Shown: piece by piece, positions 1 to 12,338 of the stretch
How the letters are laid out: each line of letters begins with the position of its first letter
Position numbering within the stretch: position 1 is the stretch's first letter
Assembly: GCA_964019135.1 (NCBI GenBank)
Contig: OZ025260.1
Coordinates: 25,476,254-25,540,253, forward strand
DNA length: 64,000 nucleotides
Direction of reading: 5' to 3'
DNA from: Arenicola marina
Lineage: Eukaryota > Annelida > Polychaeta > Arenicolidae
The notes under the pieces: model-generated
What the model saw: only the letters and a program-made list of their open reading frames with translations
Told to the model about the DNA's origin: nothing
The model's database searches: none
Program-made: the position numbers and the translations under genes

Positions 1-205
1 CTAAAGCTATAGAGACAGACCACATACTAAAGCAATAGACAGACCACATACTAAAGCAATAGACAGACCACATACTAAAGCAATAACCAGACCACATACT
101 AAAGCTATAGAGACAGACCACATACTAAAGCAATAGACAGACCACATACTAAAGCAATAACCAGACCACAAACTAAAGCAATAGAGACAGACCACATACC
201 AAGAT
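1..205. repeat. Minisatellite, units of about 24-27 bp
   Basis: About eight copies of a unit resembling CAATAGACAGACCACATACT, running off the left edge of the window. Open minus-strand frames here only reflect the repeat. Confidence 0.85.
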
Positions 206-1085
206 GGTAGTAATAGACCACACGTGCCAATGTTACAGTGATAATATAGTTGAACCTGTAAGCGTTTTGTAAACTCCATTCCTGCCAACGGAAGATATAG
301 CAACTCGTTCCATGTTATGCCCCTTTTAAAATCAAATGTGGCACATTTATCTAGTCAGAAAAATGAACATTTCAATTAAATTTATGGCTATGCAAGTGAT
401 AATCGTGTCCAATGTTAGAACGAATCATTGTTTGCGCATAGCTCACGTATGACTCACGCCTACCACTTATTGCAAGAAGTCATTTCGTGGGCTCTAGCAT
501 GGATGATAGACAGTGTTCCTAACTAAGTAATCGATTAATGTTTTTTTATTTTTTTTTATTTTTATTAAAAGACCAATTTGCATGGCCGGACATTTAACGT
601 TATACAGAAAGCCACACACATGCATTGCACTTCAAAGTTATTGGGGAGTGAACGACCTGCCGCTAAACGGCTCGTCTGGTGAGAGAGCCACTTGCCGTTA
701 GAGGGCGTTGTTTGTTCAGCCTCTGCCCTGAGCAGGAATGCGCACTCGAAAGACACATGAGGCTCGATGGCTAAACGGAGGGCATACATTTAAATGGTGC
801 ATAAATCATTAGCTCTGTCAGATTTCAGATTTATCTGAGATATATGCCAATAGACGATATACATTGGTAACTGGAAAATCTGCATAAGCCATTTTTAAGT
901 GACTTGCAACAATGAACGAATATCTCTCGCGTCACACTTTTACCTTGACCGTTCAAGGAAAATACCGGGGAAAATATATAAGTGGATTCAGTGAACTCGG
1001 CCGATGAAGCAAAGTGAATCTATTCTCAATGATTTTGAGCCAATCACTCCCTTGTCGATGACCGTGAGAGGATACGGTTTCTTAT

Positions 1086-1495
1086 AACAAATTGTGATAT
1101 TCTGTTCCTTATACAGGTTGTGATATACGATTCCTTATACAGGTTGTGATATACGACTCCTTATACAGGTTGTGATATACGACTCCTTATACAGGTTGCG
1201 ATATACGATTCCTTATACAAGTTGTGATATAAGATTCCTCATACAGGCTGTGATATACGATTCCTTATACAGGTTGTGATATACGACTCCTTTTACAGGT
1301 TGTGATATACGTTTCCTTATACAGGTTGTGATATACGACTCCTTATACAGGTTGTGATATACGTTTCCTTATACAGGTTGTGATATACGATTCCCAGACA
1401 CGTTGTGATATACGATTCCTTATACAGGTTGTGATATACGATTCCTTATACAAGTTATCACACACGATTCCTTTTACAAGCTGTGTCATACGTTC
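1086..1495. repeat. 26-bp minisatellite upstream of the ABCC4-like gene
   Basis: About 15 copies of a 26-bp unit containing TTCCTTATACAGGTTGTGAT, ending about 245 bp before the start codon. Units differ by one or two bases. Confidence 0.9.
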
Positions 1496-1739
1496 TTCCC
1501 AAAACAGAACGATAATTTACAATTATTCTACCTACAAGTTTATTTCAATATTCGTTTCAGATATGAAGAACAGAAATTGAAGCTTACATGAAACAAAGGT
1601 CCAGTTGTCAAGCCGTGTGACATCTGTCAGCCAGCCAGCCAGCCAGCCAGCTCCCTGCGGCACCGCTGTTATGCCTTGAGGCCCCGCACGCTCTGCGTTG
1701 GCGCCACCAGCGATTCTCCACCTAGGTGTCGCCACTACC

Positions 1740-4700
1740 ATGGATAACATCGAGCGGCCGATTCACCCAAATCCGCTGGAGGGCGCTAACTGCTTCGTTA
1801 AGGCCTGCTTTTGGTGAGTACACAAGACGCGGGCTCCTTGCATGTTCAGCGTCCCTGGTTTAGCGTGCCGAACGCTTGTTTTTTTTCGCCAAAATATCAA
1901 TAATTTATTTTTGCTGGGGTGTTCAACAACAAAATGTTCATGTGAATGTTTGCCTCACCGCACTTTTTCAGGTCGTTCGGCGAATTATAGATAAGAGAAG
2001 GTGAATTATTCCTATTCAAGAACTGAGTGGAAATGAAAGGCCACAGACAACATGCCATGATTACGCCACAATATGTTACATTACACCATTGTTGGTCCGA
2101 GGTATAATTCAATATACAAATTGGAGACGTTTGCTAACAACCGGTGATCCATTCGGTTGTTAAGTGATTACTTTAGCTTAGGGCAAAATTAGCCATGTGT
2201 TTTTCCAGGCATAAAAATCTGGTGGCCGCCTTTATATTCCTGCGCGCCTTTTCGCTGTTCGGTATTTTGTGTGTCATGTCAACCGCGGCTCGCTATCACG
2301 TCCGTGCGCGATATAAGTAAACCGCGCAGTTTTATGTTGAAATTGTTGTTTTACAGACTCTCAGAGATATAAAACGTATATGCATCATAATTTTTAAATA
2401 CCTTTAGCCTTGATTCTTAAATGCAAAAAATCTAAGATGGCGCATGTAAGTATATTGCTTTAAGGTAATACGCGCCGTAATAGGGACCTACATATTAGAT
2501 TTAATACGTCTAGCTACCTACAGGTCTAGAAGAGGGCTCGCATTGAGTGTTCTGGTCACCTGAGAGCCTAACGGCACGTGGGTCGGTGGTTCGAGCCCTG
2601 CTGTGACCATGTCTGTGTGGTCGCAGGATAAAGATCCCATGTCTTTCTTCGTAAAGAGTAGGGGGTTACCCCCGGGGACATGGCTTCACTCTCCCTTCCT
2701 TCTCCCATTGACGCGAGATGACCAAAAGTGGTTAAAGCGTCCTGAATAACCAACCAACCAACCTACAGTTTTAGACATGAGACGGCAAGCCACACACAAG
2801 TTTAGATCTGAAACTGACATACAGGTTTAGATATACTAGCGACCTACATTAATTATTTTGCAGATCTGAGACCTACAGGTTTAGATCGGAGAACTACAGG
2901 TTTAGATCGGATACCTACAGGTTTAGATCTGAGACAAAGAAAGGCAAAGCAAATCGTTAGACAATATACATTGAAGCCAAATGGCGTGCATGCCCATCGT
3001 TCGCAGTTACGTGAGAAACATTTGTCCCGACAAAACGTTAATGCGTGCAAGTCCACAGTTTTCTGGAGAAGGTCGATTAACAGTTAAACATTGAACCAAC
3101 ACGATATGTTTTTAATAGCAATATGGACCAATCGAACACGATTTACGTCGCTGAAGAGTGATGTTATATGAGTTATTTATAGTGAGTTTTTTTCAGTAGG
3201 TTCAGACGGTCTTCGCGCCAGTCGTTAGACCATCTGTTACCATGATGTATGGCGAGAAGCACCTTGACATGTCAAATGGATTCTTCAGTGACTCCCAGCT
3301 CACAGCGACCTCATGCAACTTTCTCTATCTCTCTCTCTCTCTGTCTTGGCCTCTTCTGTCTTCCTTTTTCTCTGTTGCTCATTGCTTGCTGTTATGTTTA
3401 ATTATCTGAGTCTCGGTCTGCCTATCTTTCCTGCTTTCCTCTTGGCATTCCGTGCTGTATAGGTATCGGGCTTAGTCAATTTCTCTCTAGATTCTTTCTA
3501 TTTCTCCACTTTCTCTCATTATCTCTCTCTTTCTTTTTCTTCCTTTTCTTCCTTTTTGTGTTTCTCTCTCTATGTATATGTATCATATTTGTCTTCCTTG
3601 TTAGTTCCTTTTCTCTCTGGTTAATTGTCTCTTGTTTTATTATGTAGACGTCGGCGCCTGTCAACTTCTCTTTACATACAGACTCCATCAACTTGATCCC
3701 CCTGTCACTCCCTCTACCTTTCTCTCTCTTTTTCTTTACTTGTTAGTGCTTTTTTGTCTGTCTGTGTCCGTCGTCTCCATTTCTCCTTTCTTTCTCTCCC
3801 CCTTTCCGTTTTAGCTGTGTATATATATCGAGCTCGCTCAGATTATGTCTACATAAATAACTCCCTCAACCGGCCTCTCTCTATCTCTCCCTCTCTCCCT
3901 CCCTCCCCTGTATCTCCCTCTCTCATTCTGCATGTTAGACATACGTTTGTATCGACCTCGGTAAGTCTCACCCCCGTTTTATCATCGCCATGTCATCACA
4001 TGTGTCATTGACGTTCATAACGTTATTGACACAATTTGTCAATACCATCAAAATGTTTTCTTCCCTTTGCTGAAATGATACGGCGTTAATGTCAGTGGCA
4101 AAAGATGGCTTCTTTTTTGCAGACAGCGAAAATGTACGATCGGCCCTTAAACACATTGATCTTCTGAACGGAAGTGCATTGCAATAAATTGGGGGATGGT
4201 ATATCGAATATCTAGGGTACGCCTTTCATAGCTTTTACTTCTACTTAAAAAATACATTGATCTCCTGAATGAAAGTGCATTGCGATAAATTGGGAGATGG
4301 TATAATATCTAGGGTACGCTTTTTATGGATTTTACTTTTACTTAAAACATACAACTACACCTGGCGCATAATCGATTTAAGAATTCAGCCCGTATTTTTC
4401 GCACTTTTTCGCATCTCTTTCTGCACGAAAAGCTGGCCTATTATAGAGCTCATAAGGCCGATTAACGTGCATAGGTATACCCGGCACATGAGGATCATTC
4501 GGACAATCAACGACGATTCTAACAACTCCTGTTTCTGATTCTACAATTGACCATATAGTTCTTGTATAAGTACATTTGTATAATAATGTATAATTATGGT
4601 ACCCATCCCAGCTGTGGCACTTACCCGTGTCGCTTTAACACCACCGTGTCAGTCCCTGTCTAATTGGTACTATGTTGTGTGGAATTTTGTAATTCTGCAT

Positions 4701-7700
4701 TCATCTACTAAATCCAATCCTATGATTTACGGGACCTCGTGCCCTCTCTGGAATTGGTCAGTAAGCCTAATCCACTGCCTAAATGTTACGGTTAGTATGT
4801 TCGACATGACGAAGATCACCCTCAGGCGAAATACAGAATGCAAGGCCAACATGCCCATTGCGCACATGTTTTTCACGTCAAATATGCTGTCTGCAATGTC
4901 TTGAGGGCGGCTGTGTAGCAATTTGTGAACACGTGTTTCGCTGAAGCAAGTTTAAGACCCCGGCTGGAGCTGGTAACGGCCATCGCCTTGGCAGCTGTTG
5001 CTGTGTCCCCGCAGGTGAAATATGTTGGCGCTAATGACGAAGACAGCCACTGATTGGCAGCAGCCACCTATAACCTGTATAACAAGAAATTGATCAAGGC
5101 ATCTGGGCCCATCAGTCATTTTTTACACCATAATGAATGACCGCGCCCTCCATAAGTGGAGACTTCAATTGCGGAGGAATTCGCGTTTAGTACGTTGCGA
5201 AGTGGCGAGTTTTCTGCTAACATAGTTAGGCCATTCAACGTGATACTGAGTGCCGCGTGGGTTTCCTTACCCTACATACTGGTAAAGCAAACCGGGCGAT
5301 GACTATAGTAAGGAACATATTGAAGTCACAATGCCTGGAATACTTCAGAGGATGTGGATATAAGAAGGAATATAAAGTGTCATCAGATCTTGCGCAGGAA
5401 TCTAGCAAGCTGTTTGTCTTCAATGGGATGTCACGATCGCTTTGTTTTTATACTGGAGGTCCCGGCGTCAACAATGTGATAAGGATTACATCAATGCTGT
5501 GTCTATAGAGTTAACCTTCGATTCGGGTTCTCGTGTGTGGTTAGTCAGCAGTGATCGCACTCCATTGTATGTTCTTGCCACGGATAAGGCGACAGAGTAC
5601 CACCCAATATCGGACACATCAATGTGGCGATATAACGGATATCGTCTTCTCTGCATAGACTAAGGTAGCTTGATAAATATTTCAAGGTCTCCAAATGTCA
5701 CGTGTTTTGTGGCCGCAGTAATGTAAATCGCCTTGTAAACCGCCCTGGGTTTTTATTTTGCGAGAGTTAAACTTCACCGATGGATATATTTCGCAAATTG
5801 GCCAAAGTCCGCGAATCTTGGACGACTCCGAGAGGTACCGATAGATGTCAGCACTGCAGAGTGACATGTCAGTGTAGTTCAAAGCGGTGGAGCCACCTGG
5901 TGTGAGTATTTGGTAACAACTCTTAACATATGATGCATAATTTGTGGTTTTTGTGTCTTCCATGTGAAGCGATGAACATGCGATGAACGTTCATTAAGCC
6001 TGTCGCTGGATCAATCTCTGTGGAATTTAAAGCTTGACTATCATCACCTGGACAACTTTACGAATTTATTCAGTAGCCGTATTGAATATAAATATATAAG
6101 TTTATCCTTGGCCCGGTCGAGCGGATACGTGCATACTTTTTGACATGAACGGTACCAGTTCCACACTTGTTATGATCTTAAGATCCGACATGTCACCCAC
6201 GTCAGCCATTATAACAAGGCCGAATCAGCACCACTAATCCTTCAACCCAGGTGGGGCCGCCCCGATAGCTCAGTGGGCTTGAGCGCTCGCATCGAGTGCT
6301 CTGGTCACCTGAGAGTCTAACGGCACCTGGGTCGGTGGTTCGGGCCCCGCTGTGGCCATGTCTATGTCGTTGCAGGATAACTCATATCCATGTTCGCAAA
6401 GAGTAGGGGTTGTCCCCGGGGACATGGCTCCACTCTCCCTTCCTTCTCCCATTGACGCAATATGGCCAAACCTCTTTAAAAGTGTCCTGAATGTTACACT
6501 GTATAAATGTCTCTATGGGAGGTTGTAATGATGCTGTGAATTACACTCTATAAATGTCAGTATGAGAGGTTGAAAGGATGTTGTGAGTTACACTGTATAA
6601 ATGTCGGTATGAGAGGTTGTAATGATGCAGTGAATTACACTCTATAAATGTCGGTATGAGAGGTTGTAATGCCGTTATGAGTTACGCTGTATAAAGATCA
6701 CTATGAGATGTTGTAATGATGCTGTGAGTTGCACTGTATAAATGTCAGTATGAGAGGTTGAAATGACGTTGTGAGTTACACTGTATAAATGTCGGTATGA
6801 GAGGTTGTAATGATGCAGTGAATTACACTGTATAAATGTCAGTATTAGAGGTTGTTATGATGTTGTGAGTCAGACGTGAGCTACACGGTATAAAGGCCGC
6901 TACGAGAGGTTGTAATGATGCAGTGAGCTACACGGTATAAAGGCCGCTACGAGAGGTTGTAATGATGCAGTGAGCTACACGGTATAAAGGCTGCTATGAG
7001 ATGTTGTAATGATGCAGTGAGCTACACGGTATAAAGGCCGCTACGAGAGGTTGTAATGATGCAGTGAGCTACACGGTATAAAGGCTGCTATGAGATGTTG
7101 TAATGATGCAGTGAGCTACACGGTATAAAGGCTGCTATGAGATGTTGTAATGATGCAGTGAGCTACACGGTATAAAGACCGCTACAAGAGGTTGTAATGA
7201 TGCAGTGAGCTACACGGTATAAAGGCCGCTACGAGATGTTGTAATGATGCAGTGAGCTACACGGTATAAAGGCCGCTACGAGAGGTTGTAATGATGCAGT
7301 GAGCTACACGGTATAAAGGCCGCTACGAGAGGTTGTAATGATGCAGTGAGCTACACGGTATAAAGGCCGCTACGAGAGGTTGTAATGATGCAGTAAGCTA
7401 CATGGTATAAAGGCCGCTACGGGAGGTTGTAATGATGCAGTGAGCTACACGGTATAAAGGCCGCTACGAGAGGTTGTAATGATACAGTGAGCTACACGGT
7501 ATAAAGGCTGCTATGAGATGTTGTAATGATGCAGTGAGCTACACGGTATAAAGACCGCTACAAGAGGTTGTAATGATGCAGTGAGCTACACGGTATAAAG
7601 GCCGCTACGAGATGTTGTAATGATGCAGTGAGCTACACGGTATAAAGGCCGCTACGGGAGGTTGTAATGATGCAGTGAGCTACACGGTATAAAGGCCGCT

Positions 7701-10700
7701 ACGGGAGGTTGTAATGATGCAGTGAGCTACACGGTATAAAGGCCGCTACGGGAGGTTGTAATGATGCAGTGAGCTACACGGTATAAAGGCCGCTACGAGA
7801 GGTTGTAATGATGCAGTGAGCTACACGGTATAAAGGCCGCTACGGGAGGTTGTAATGATACAGTGAGCTACACGGTATAAAGGCCGCTACGGGAGGTTGT
7901 AATGATGCAGTGAGCTACACGGTATAAAGGCCGCTACGGGAGGTTGTAATGATGCAGTGAGCTACACGGTATAAAGGCCGCTACGGGAGCTTGTAATGAT
8001 GCAGTGAGCTACACGGTATAAAGGCCGCTACGAGAGGTTGTAATGATACAGTGAGCTACACGGTATAAAGGCCGCTACGAGAGGTTGTAATGATGCAGTG
8101 AGCTACACGGTATAAAGGCCGCTACGGGAGGTTGTAATGATGCAGTGAGCTACACGGTATACAGGCCGCTACGGGAGGTTGTAATGATGCAGTGAGCTAC
8201 ACGGTATAAAGGCCGCTACGGGAGGTTGTAATGATGCAGTGAGCTACACGGTATAAAGGCCGCTACGGGAGGTTGTAATGATGCAGTGAGCTACACGGTA
8301 TAAAGGCCGCTACGGGAGCTTGTAATGATGCAGTGAGCTACACGGTATAAAGGCCGCTACGAGAGGTTGTAATGATACAGTGAGCTACACGGTATAAAGG
8401 CCGCTACGAGAGGTTGTAATGATGCAGTGAGCTACACGGTATAAAGGCCGCTACGGGAGGTTGTAATGATGCAGTGAGCTACACGGTATACAGGCCGCTA
8501 CGGGAGGTTGTAATGATGCAGTGAGCTACACGGTATAAAGGCCGCTACGGGAGGTTGTAATGATGCAGTGAGCTACACGGTATAAAGGCCGCTACGGGAG
8601 GTTGTAATGATACAGTGAGCTACACGGTATAAAGGCCGCTACGGGAGGTTGTAATGATGCAGTGAGCTACACGGTATAAAGGCCGCTACGGGAGGTTGTA
8701 ATGATGCAGTGAGCTACACGGTATAAAGGCCGCTACGAGAGGTTGTAATGATGCAGTGAGCTACACGGTATAAAGGCCGCTACGAGAGGTTGTAATGATG
8801 CAGTGAGCTACACGGTATAAAGGCCGCTACGAGAGGTTGTAATGATGCAGTGAGCTACACGGTATAAAGGCCGCTACGAGATGTTGTAATGATGCAGTGA
8901 GCTACACGGTATAAAGGCCGCTACGAGAGGTTGTAATGATGCAGTGAGTTACACGGTATAAAGGCCGCTACGAGAGGTTGTAATGATGCAGTGAGCTACA
9001 CGGTATAAAGGCCGCTACGAGAGGTTGTAATGATGCAGTGAGCTACACGGTATAAAGGCCGCTACGAGAGGTTGTAATGATGCAGTGAGTTACACGGTAT
9101 AAAGGCCGCTACGAGAGGTTGTAATGATGCAGTGAGCTACACGGTATAAAGGCCGCTACGGGAGGTTGTAATGATACAGTGAGCTACACGGTATAAAGGC
9201 CGCTACGGGAGGTTGTAATGATGCAGTGAGCTACACGGTATAAAGGCCGCTACGGGAGGTTGTAATGATGCAGGACACCAGCTGGAGGTAGCTGCTCATT
9301 ACCAGGCGTGTGGACAATCAGTGTCGCGCGAGTCGGGAGGCGTAATAATGACTTCCTGGGTTTGATGACGCTTCCTCTGCACTCTCCTCCCCAAGTTGAC
9401 ACCTCATACGCTGATTGTTATTGGTCGGCTGGTCAATCAAATGCTCTGTTGAGCAATTAGACCTGCTCACTGCACAGGGTGAATCACTTGTTAATGGCCA
9501 TCACAGGTTGGCCGTGTGTGGTTAACCGTGTCTGCAGTTCTATCATGACAGTCGCAATACGATACTACGGCAGTGCTATTACCTTTAACTTGCTGCGTGT
9601 ATTTTGATTGGTTGATTTGAACAGGACACTGACCTCATGCATTAAGAATGAATGATTATAATGTTTATTTCATAACAACAACCAAGGTCCTTGTGTTGAG
9701 ATTATCTTTGGTACACTAGAACAAGTACATAATGCTTAATGGGGCGTCAAAAACATCTTATTCCGGTTCCCTCAATACATTGCAAAAGGCAAAAGATATA
9801 AATTCTGCTAGATGGTTCTGTATGGTAGGATTTTGTGACCTCAGTAGTTCCAAACATTGAGGCCATGTCGCGTGAAGGGGAAACCGGAAGCATGCCCCTC
9901 ATAGGGGTAACTCCCCACTCTTTTCCACGGGTGTGGTAACAGCCCACTTTTCACCCTGCATGGAAATAGGTATGGGCCTAACGGGCAGGAACCCAAGCAT
10001 TCCGGTGTTATGGCTGGCCCGCTGGGTAGGGCCCACTAACCACTAGGCCATTAGAGTAGTCCCAGATGTATTAGAATTATGATTGCGGCCATTATGAAGG
10101 CAACCGCACGAGACGGTATTTATCATATTTGTTGTGCAGCATATGTGGCTAGATATTTTTTCAACGTGTCTGCCCTTTTCTATGAGCATCCTTTTTGCTT
10201 ACCATCATTACCATTTCACAATTATTATTGATGTGCAGTTAATAACAGTACTCTTTCGTTTTTCAAGCCCGGTCATTCGATCATACAGCGATCATATTGA
10301 TTTCCCTTGACGCGGTATGACCGTACAGTTGTGTTTGCTTAGGAATGCTGCTTGCTCGAATTTTCGCCGAACTAATGGCGCGTAGCGACAGACAGGTGAT
10401 TAAATGTCGGACGAATGTTCCTCTGCACGTAGAGGCTCTTTGTTGGCAACAAGTGTCAGAAGAGGTTCACTCTAGCATTATCATACCGATATTTATCGAT
10501 ATCAACAGCAGTGCACGTCATATGAATCGAGGAAAGTGTGTGTCCCATACTTTTAATAAATTGTTTGGTTTGGGAGAGTTCCGCGGACAATGCCCTCGCC
10601 CCTTTTTACGTCCAAAATCCGATCAGAAGCGCTATGTTTTTTGCAATGACCCGTTCAATGTTGCATTTTCACGCGAGCCCGCTTGTTTTGTTCTTTCCCC

Positions 10701-12338
10701 GCTAAATTCGCTCTATGTACACTGTCGTGTGCCTCAGAACATCCGAGTCGCCTTTTACTAATTTAGGGCGTGTTCGATTTACATAAAACCAAAACCGGTT
10801 TACCGAACTAAGTGTTCGACAGAAGAAGAACCGAAACCGGTTTGCTCGAAACCGTGAAACTATCGAGAGAGCTGGTTTGACGGTTTCGTTTCCGCGGAAC
10901 TGTCAGTTCAATGAACACATACACCATAGTTAATCATAAATGTAATGAATAGAGACTTCTGGACAAAGGGTTGATACTAATTCATTTTCTGAAATTCCAA
11001 TCGCGAGTAGAAAATGAAACAGACGGTATGTTATGCTGGCATAAACTTCATACGCACATGGCCATTGCCTAAATAAATGCTGAAACTGTAAACAAATGAA
11101 ACTATGTGTTCGCCTTTCGGTGGGCAAACCGTTGAAACCGGTTTAAAAACCGGTTTCGGTTTCCAGTTGGTTTCAGGTAAATCGAACACGTCCTTGATTT
11201 ATTGAGTGTTGATTTATGTGTGAAATATCGGTTCTGCGGGGGTCACTCTCTAAATATTTTAGTTCAGAAGGGGTGTATCTTTTATGAAAAATATCTGCTT
11301 CATAGGGGTATATTTCTTCGTGAAATATATTCGCTTCATAAGAGTATCTTTTTCATAAGAAATGTCCACTCGCTCGTGCATTACTGGGCATCCAAAGATC
11401 CCCTCCCACCAGATTTGAAAAGTATTAGGGCGGCTTCGGAGAAAAGGGTGGGGGTTGGGGGAAGGCTCTCCAAAACCCTCAGCAAAATACTCGATTATCT
11501 GACGATCCGAGCCTGGGGTGCTTTTCGCAACAGATGTGAGGCAGTGTTCACATTGAAATTAAGATCCATAAGTATCAGTGTAAACCCGTTCTTGATCATC
11601 GCTTACAGAATAGACATTCAACTGGCTATATTTGACAATTTGACCAACATTACGTGCTTGTCAATGTATGATTGAGCAATATATGTGGACTTTCGCTCAC
11701 ACGATGTCATCTTTTTATCGCTCATCGATTACGGAATCGACATACAAAAGTCAGAACGACAGAAGATATTTCGTGAAAAATTGTCTCATATCTGATACAA
11801 AAAATTGCGGATGTTTCAGCCACAAATTCTCAAACGTACAATTCTTGAGCTGCATCATTTTTACTCCTAAAACTAACCTAATACCAGTGCAATAAAAATA
11901 TTTATTATAAATAAAAATTCCAATCCCATTTTGGTGCTTTCAGTTGGACCAATCATATCTTTCGAGTGGGCTACCGGCGACAGTTGGAGGAAGTGGACAT
12001 CTATGACGTTCTTCCGGAAGATTCGTCTATTAAGCTGTCCAATGACCTTGGAAGGTAAATATCGTATCATGTAAAATGCAACTGCTCGAATTTCATAATG
12101 TGATTAACGCCACGAATTGTCTCATTAGTCAATGAGGATTTCTTGTCACAAAACAAAGTAAAACTGTTGAAATATATGCGAACAATAGCTCGATTATGAA
12201 ATACGGATTTCTCGCTGCAGGGAGTGGGAGAAAGAAGTCTACAGTTGGCGCACAGGTGGCCACCCCAGTCTGTTCAACGCTCTCTTCCGTTGCTATGGGC
12301 AACGCATCCTCTCCATCGGGGGCATCTTCTTCGTTGTG
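1740..12338 (+). CDS. ABCC4-like: ABCC4-like exons 1-3 (N-terminal cytosolic segment, first helix)
   Basis: Exons 1740-1813, 11944-12054 and 12221-12338 (residues 1-101). Exon 1 ends after two bases of a codon and exon 2 completes it, as in vertebrate MRP4. The segment VGYRRQLEEVDIYDVLPED aligns with the human IGHKRRLEEDDMYSVLPED region. Exon 3 continues through WEKEV and the start of the first membrane helix (ILSIGGIFFVV). Intron 1 is about 10.1 kb and is mostly repeats; it holds no further ABCC coding sequence that I can see. Confidence 0.92.

Larger units (their letters stand above)
1..1739. other. Region upstream of the ABCC4-like gene
   Basis: Apart from the two minisatellites and a (CAGC)n run at about 1629-1650 just before the start, I see no gene here. 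The 5' end of the transcript and its promoter should lie in this stretch, but no clear TATA box or initiator can be singled out. Confidence 0.5.

Noticed and set aside
6255-6340. Possible tRNA gene
   Set aside because: Has A- and B-box-like sequence but belongs to a SINE with a shared non-tRNA body and cannot be folded into an intact tRNA; the same holds for the other SINE heads.
6490-9272. CRISPR-like array
   Set aside because: Units are contiguous with no unique spacers, and the DNA is eukaryotic; it is a minisatellite.
10345-10761. 138-codon plus-strand frame in intron 1
   Set aside because: No recognisable domain, no splice context and ordinary intron composition; most likely chance.
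11202-11675. 157-codon plus-strand frame in intron 1
   Set aside because: Begins inside a run of AT-rich short repeats and shows no family resemblance.
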